DNA of 64,000 nt from Ignavibacteria bacterium (GTDB taxonomy: Bacteria; Bacteroidota; Ignavibacteria; Ch128b): assembly GCA_013177855.1 (NCBI GenBank), contig JABLYA010000007.1:83146-147145 (forward strand), read 5' to 3'. How positions within the stretch are numbered: position 1 is the stretch's first letter; each line of letters starts with the position of its first letter. The position numbers and the translations under genes were made by a program. The notes beneath the pieces are model-generated. The model was not told the origin of the DNA, did no database searches, and was given only the letters and a program-made list of their open reading frames with translations. Shown here in pieces: positions 63,392 to 64,000 of the stretch.

Positions 63392-64000
63392 CTATTCCCA
63401 TATAATTATTCCTTTTATTTTACAATTTTGTTTTAACCATTCTATATCTTTTTCGGTTAATTGATTATCAGAACAATCAAAATAACCTTCAACCTTTTCT
63501 GGAGCACCTTCTAATGAAGTTAATTGATTAGAAGAACAATTAAAATTACCTTCAACCTTTTTTGGTGCACCTTCCAATGAAGTTAATTGATTATCAGAAC
63601 AATTAAAATCACCTTCAATCTTTTCTGGAGCACCTTCCAATGAAATTAATTTATTATTATTACAATAAAAATTACCTTCAACTATTTTTGGTGCACCATC
63701 CAACGAAGTTAATTGATTATTAGAACAATTAAAATCACCTTCAACTTTTTCTGGAGCACCTTCCAATGAAGTTAATTGATTATAAGAACAATCAAAATCG
63801 CCTTCAACTATTTTTGGTGAGTCTATTAGTGTGTTTTTTCCCCATGTGATAGAATTTTCATTAAAATATTTTCCATATTCTTTATTATAATTATTTAACA
63901 ACCAATCTTTTATATCTTCATTTTTATTTAAAAATGTTTTTAAATTTACTTCATTGTCAAATTTATCCATGAATTGTTTTGATCTTAAATGAAGTTGGTA
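63392..64000 (-). CDS. Second LEGAP-repeat protein (partial, runs off right edge)
   Basis: The end of a paralogue of the 16007 gene. From the edge it reads YQLHLRSKQFMDKFDNEVNL, then six 21-residue repeats (LTSLEGAPxxVEGxFxC) and the same cap (LTEKDIEWLKQNCKI). The N-terminal WCTA domain lies outside the window. High nucleotide similarity to the first copy suggests recent duplication or recombination. Confidence 0.88.
   Translation of the reverse strand, partial: YQLHLRSKQFMDKFDNEVNLKTFLNKNEDIKDWLLNNYNKEYGKYFNENSITWGKNTLIDSPKIVEGDFDCSYNQLTSLEGAPEKVEGDFNCSNNQLTSLDGAPKIVEGNFYCNNNKLISLEGAPEKIEGDFNCSDNQLTSLEGAPKKVEGNFNCSSNQLTSLEGAPEKVEGYFDCSDNQLTEKDIEWLKQNCKIKGIIIWE

Overview
The window looks like part of a large, AT-rich tailed-phage genome (T4-like or jumbo type) whose host is a Bacteroidota bacterium. 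It is mixed with DNA of Bacteroidota chromosomal character. Phage signs: a family B DNA polymerase C-terminal half, a DnaG-type primase, RNase HI, an Rnl1-type RNA ligase, a Thg1-type tRNA guanylyltransferase, a tRNA cluster, a free-standing homing endonuclease, many small orphan genes, and protein-folding and turnover genes (DnaK, thioredoxin, ClpS, a release factor). Bacteroidota signs: promoters with the -7 element TAnnTTTG, several with the ATG four bases downstream, almost no Shine-Dalgarno sites, and proteins with SprB/PKD repeats and type IX secretion (T9SS) sorting domains.

Layout. 1-6.1 kb: two surface-protein genes of host type on the minus strand. 6.2-15 kb: small phage-like genes, an intact T9SS type A protein, then glycosyltransferases. 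15.2-18.6 kb (minus): a 13-repeat LEGAP protein and ferritin-like genes. 18.8-26.5 kb (plus): thg1, two radical SAM enzymes, RNase HI, RNA ligase. 26.5-27.9 kb: a phage gene interrupted by pieces of host surface-protein and gingipain-like genes. 28-39.4 kb: orphan proteins, many with a shared N-terminal tag, including a kinase-like protein, two amidoligase-like proteins, an isochorismatase-fold protein and a HAD protein, plus an apparently host-derived TonB gene. 39.6-43 kb: primase, a HAD-repeat fusion and the tRNA cluster. 43-46.2 kb: a small T9SS type B protein and a broken HtpG. 46.2-50.6 kb: release factor, thioredoxin, DnaK, M20-like peptidase, ClpS. 50.6-64 kb: gene-fragment islands, a scrambled helicase/methylase gene, virion-like genes, a ParB-like gene, half a DNA polymerase next to a homing endonuclease, and a second LEGAP gene at the right edge.

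Three things stand out. First, about 16 otherwise unrelated proteins begin with a similar short tag (such as MKNYLEFIKE, MKRYTNFILE, MKYLKSILEF) that resembles the capsid-targeting sequence of the T4 internal proteins; this suggests a set of proteins packaged in the capsid and injected. Second, several tRNAs with Ile, Lys and His anticodons carry long class-II-like variable regions, in a genome that also encodes Thg1 and an RNA ligase. Third, gaps between intact genes hold fragments of other genes, and several genes keep their start and end but have lost or exchanged the middle.

Caution: at least five coding regions show single-base indels, four of them clearly at homopolymers, which points to a long-read assembly with uncorrected errors. 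Some junctions to host DNA may therefore be assembly or amplification chimeras. I had no tools; all family calls are from motif recognition.
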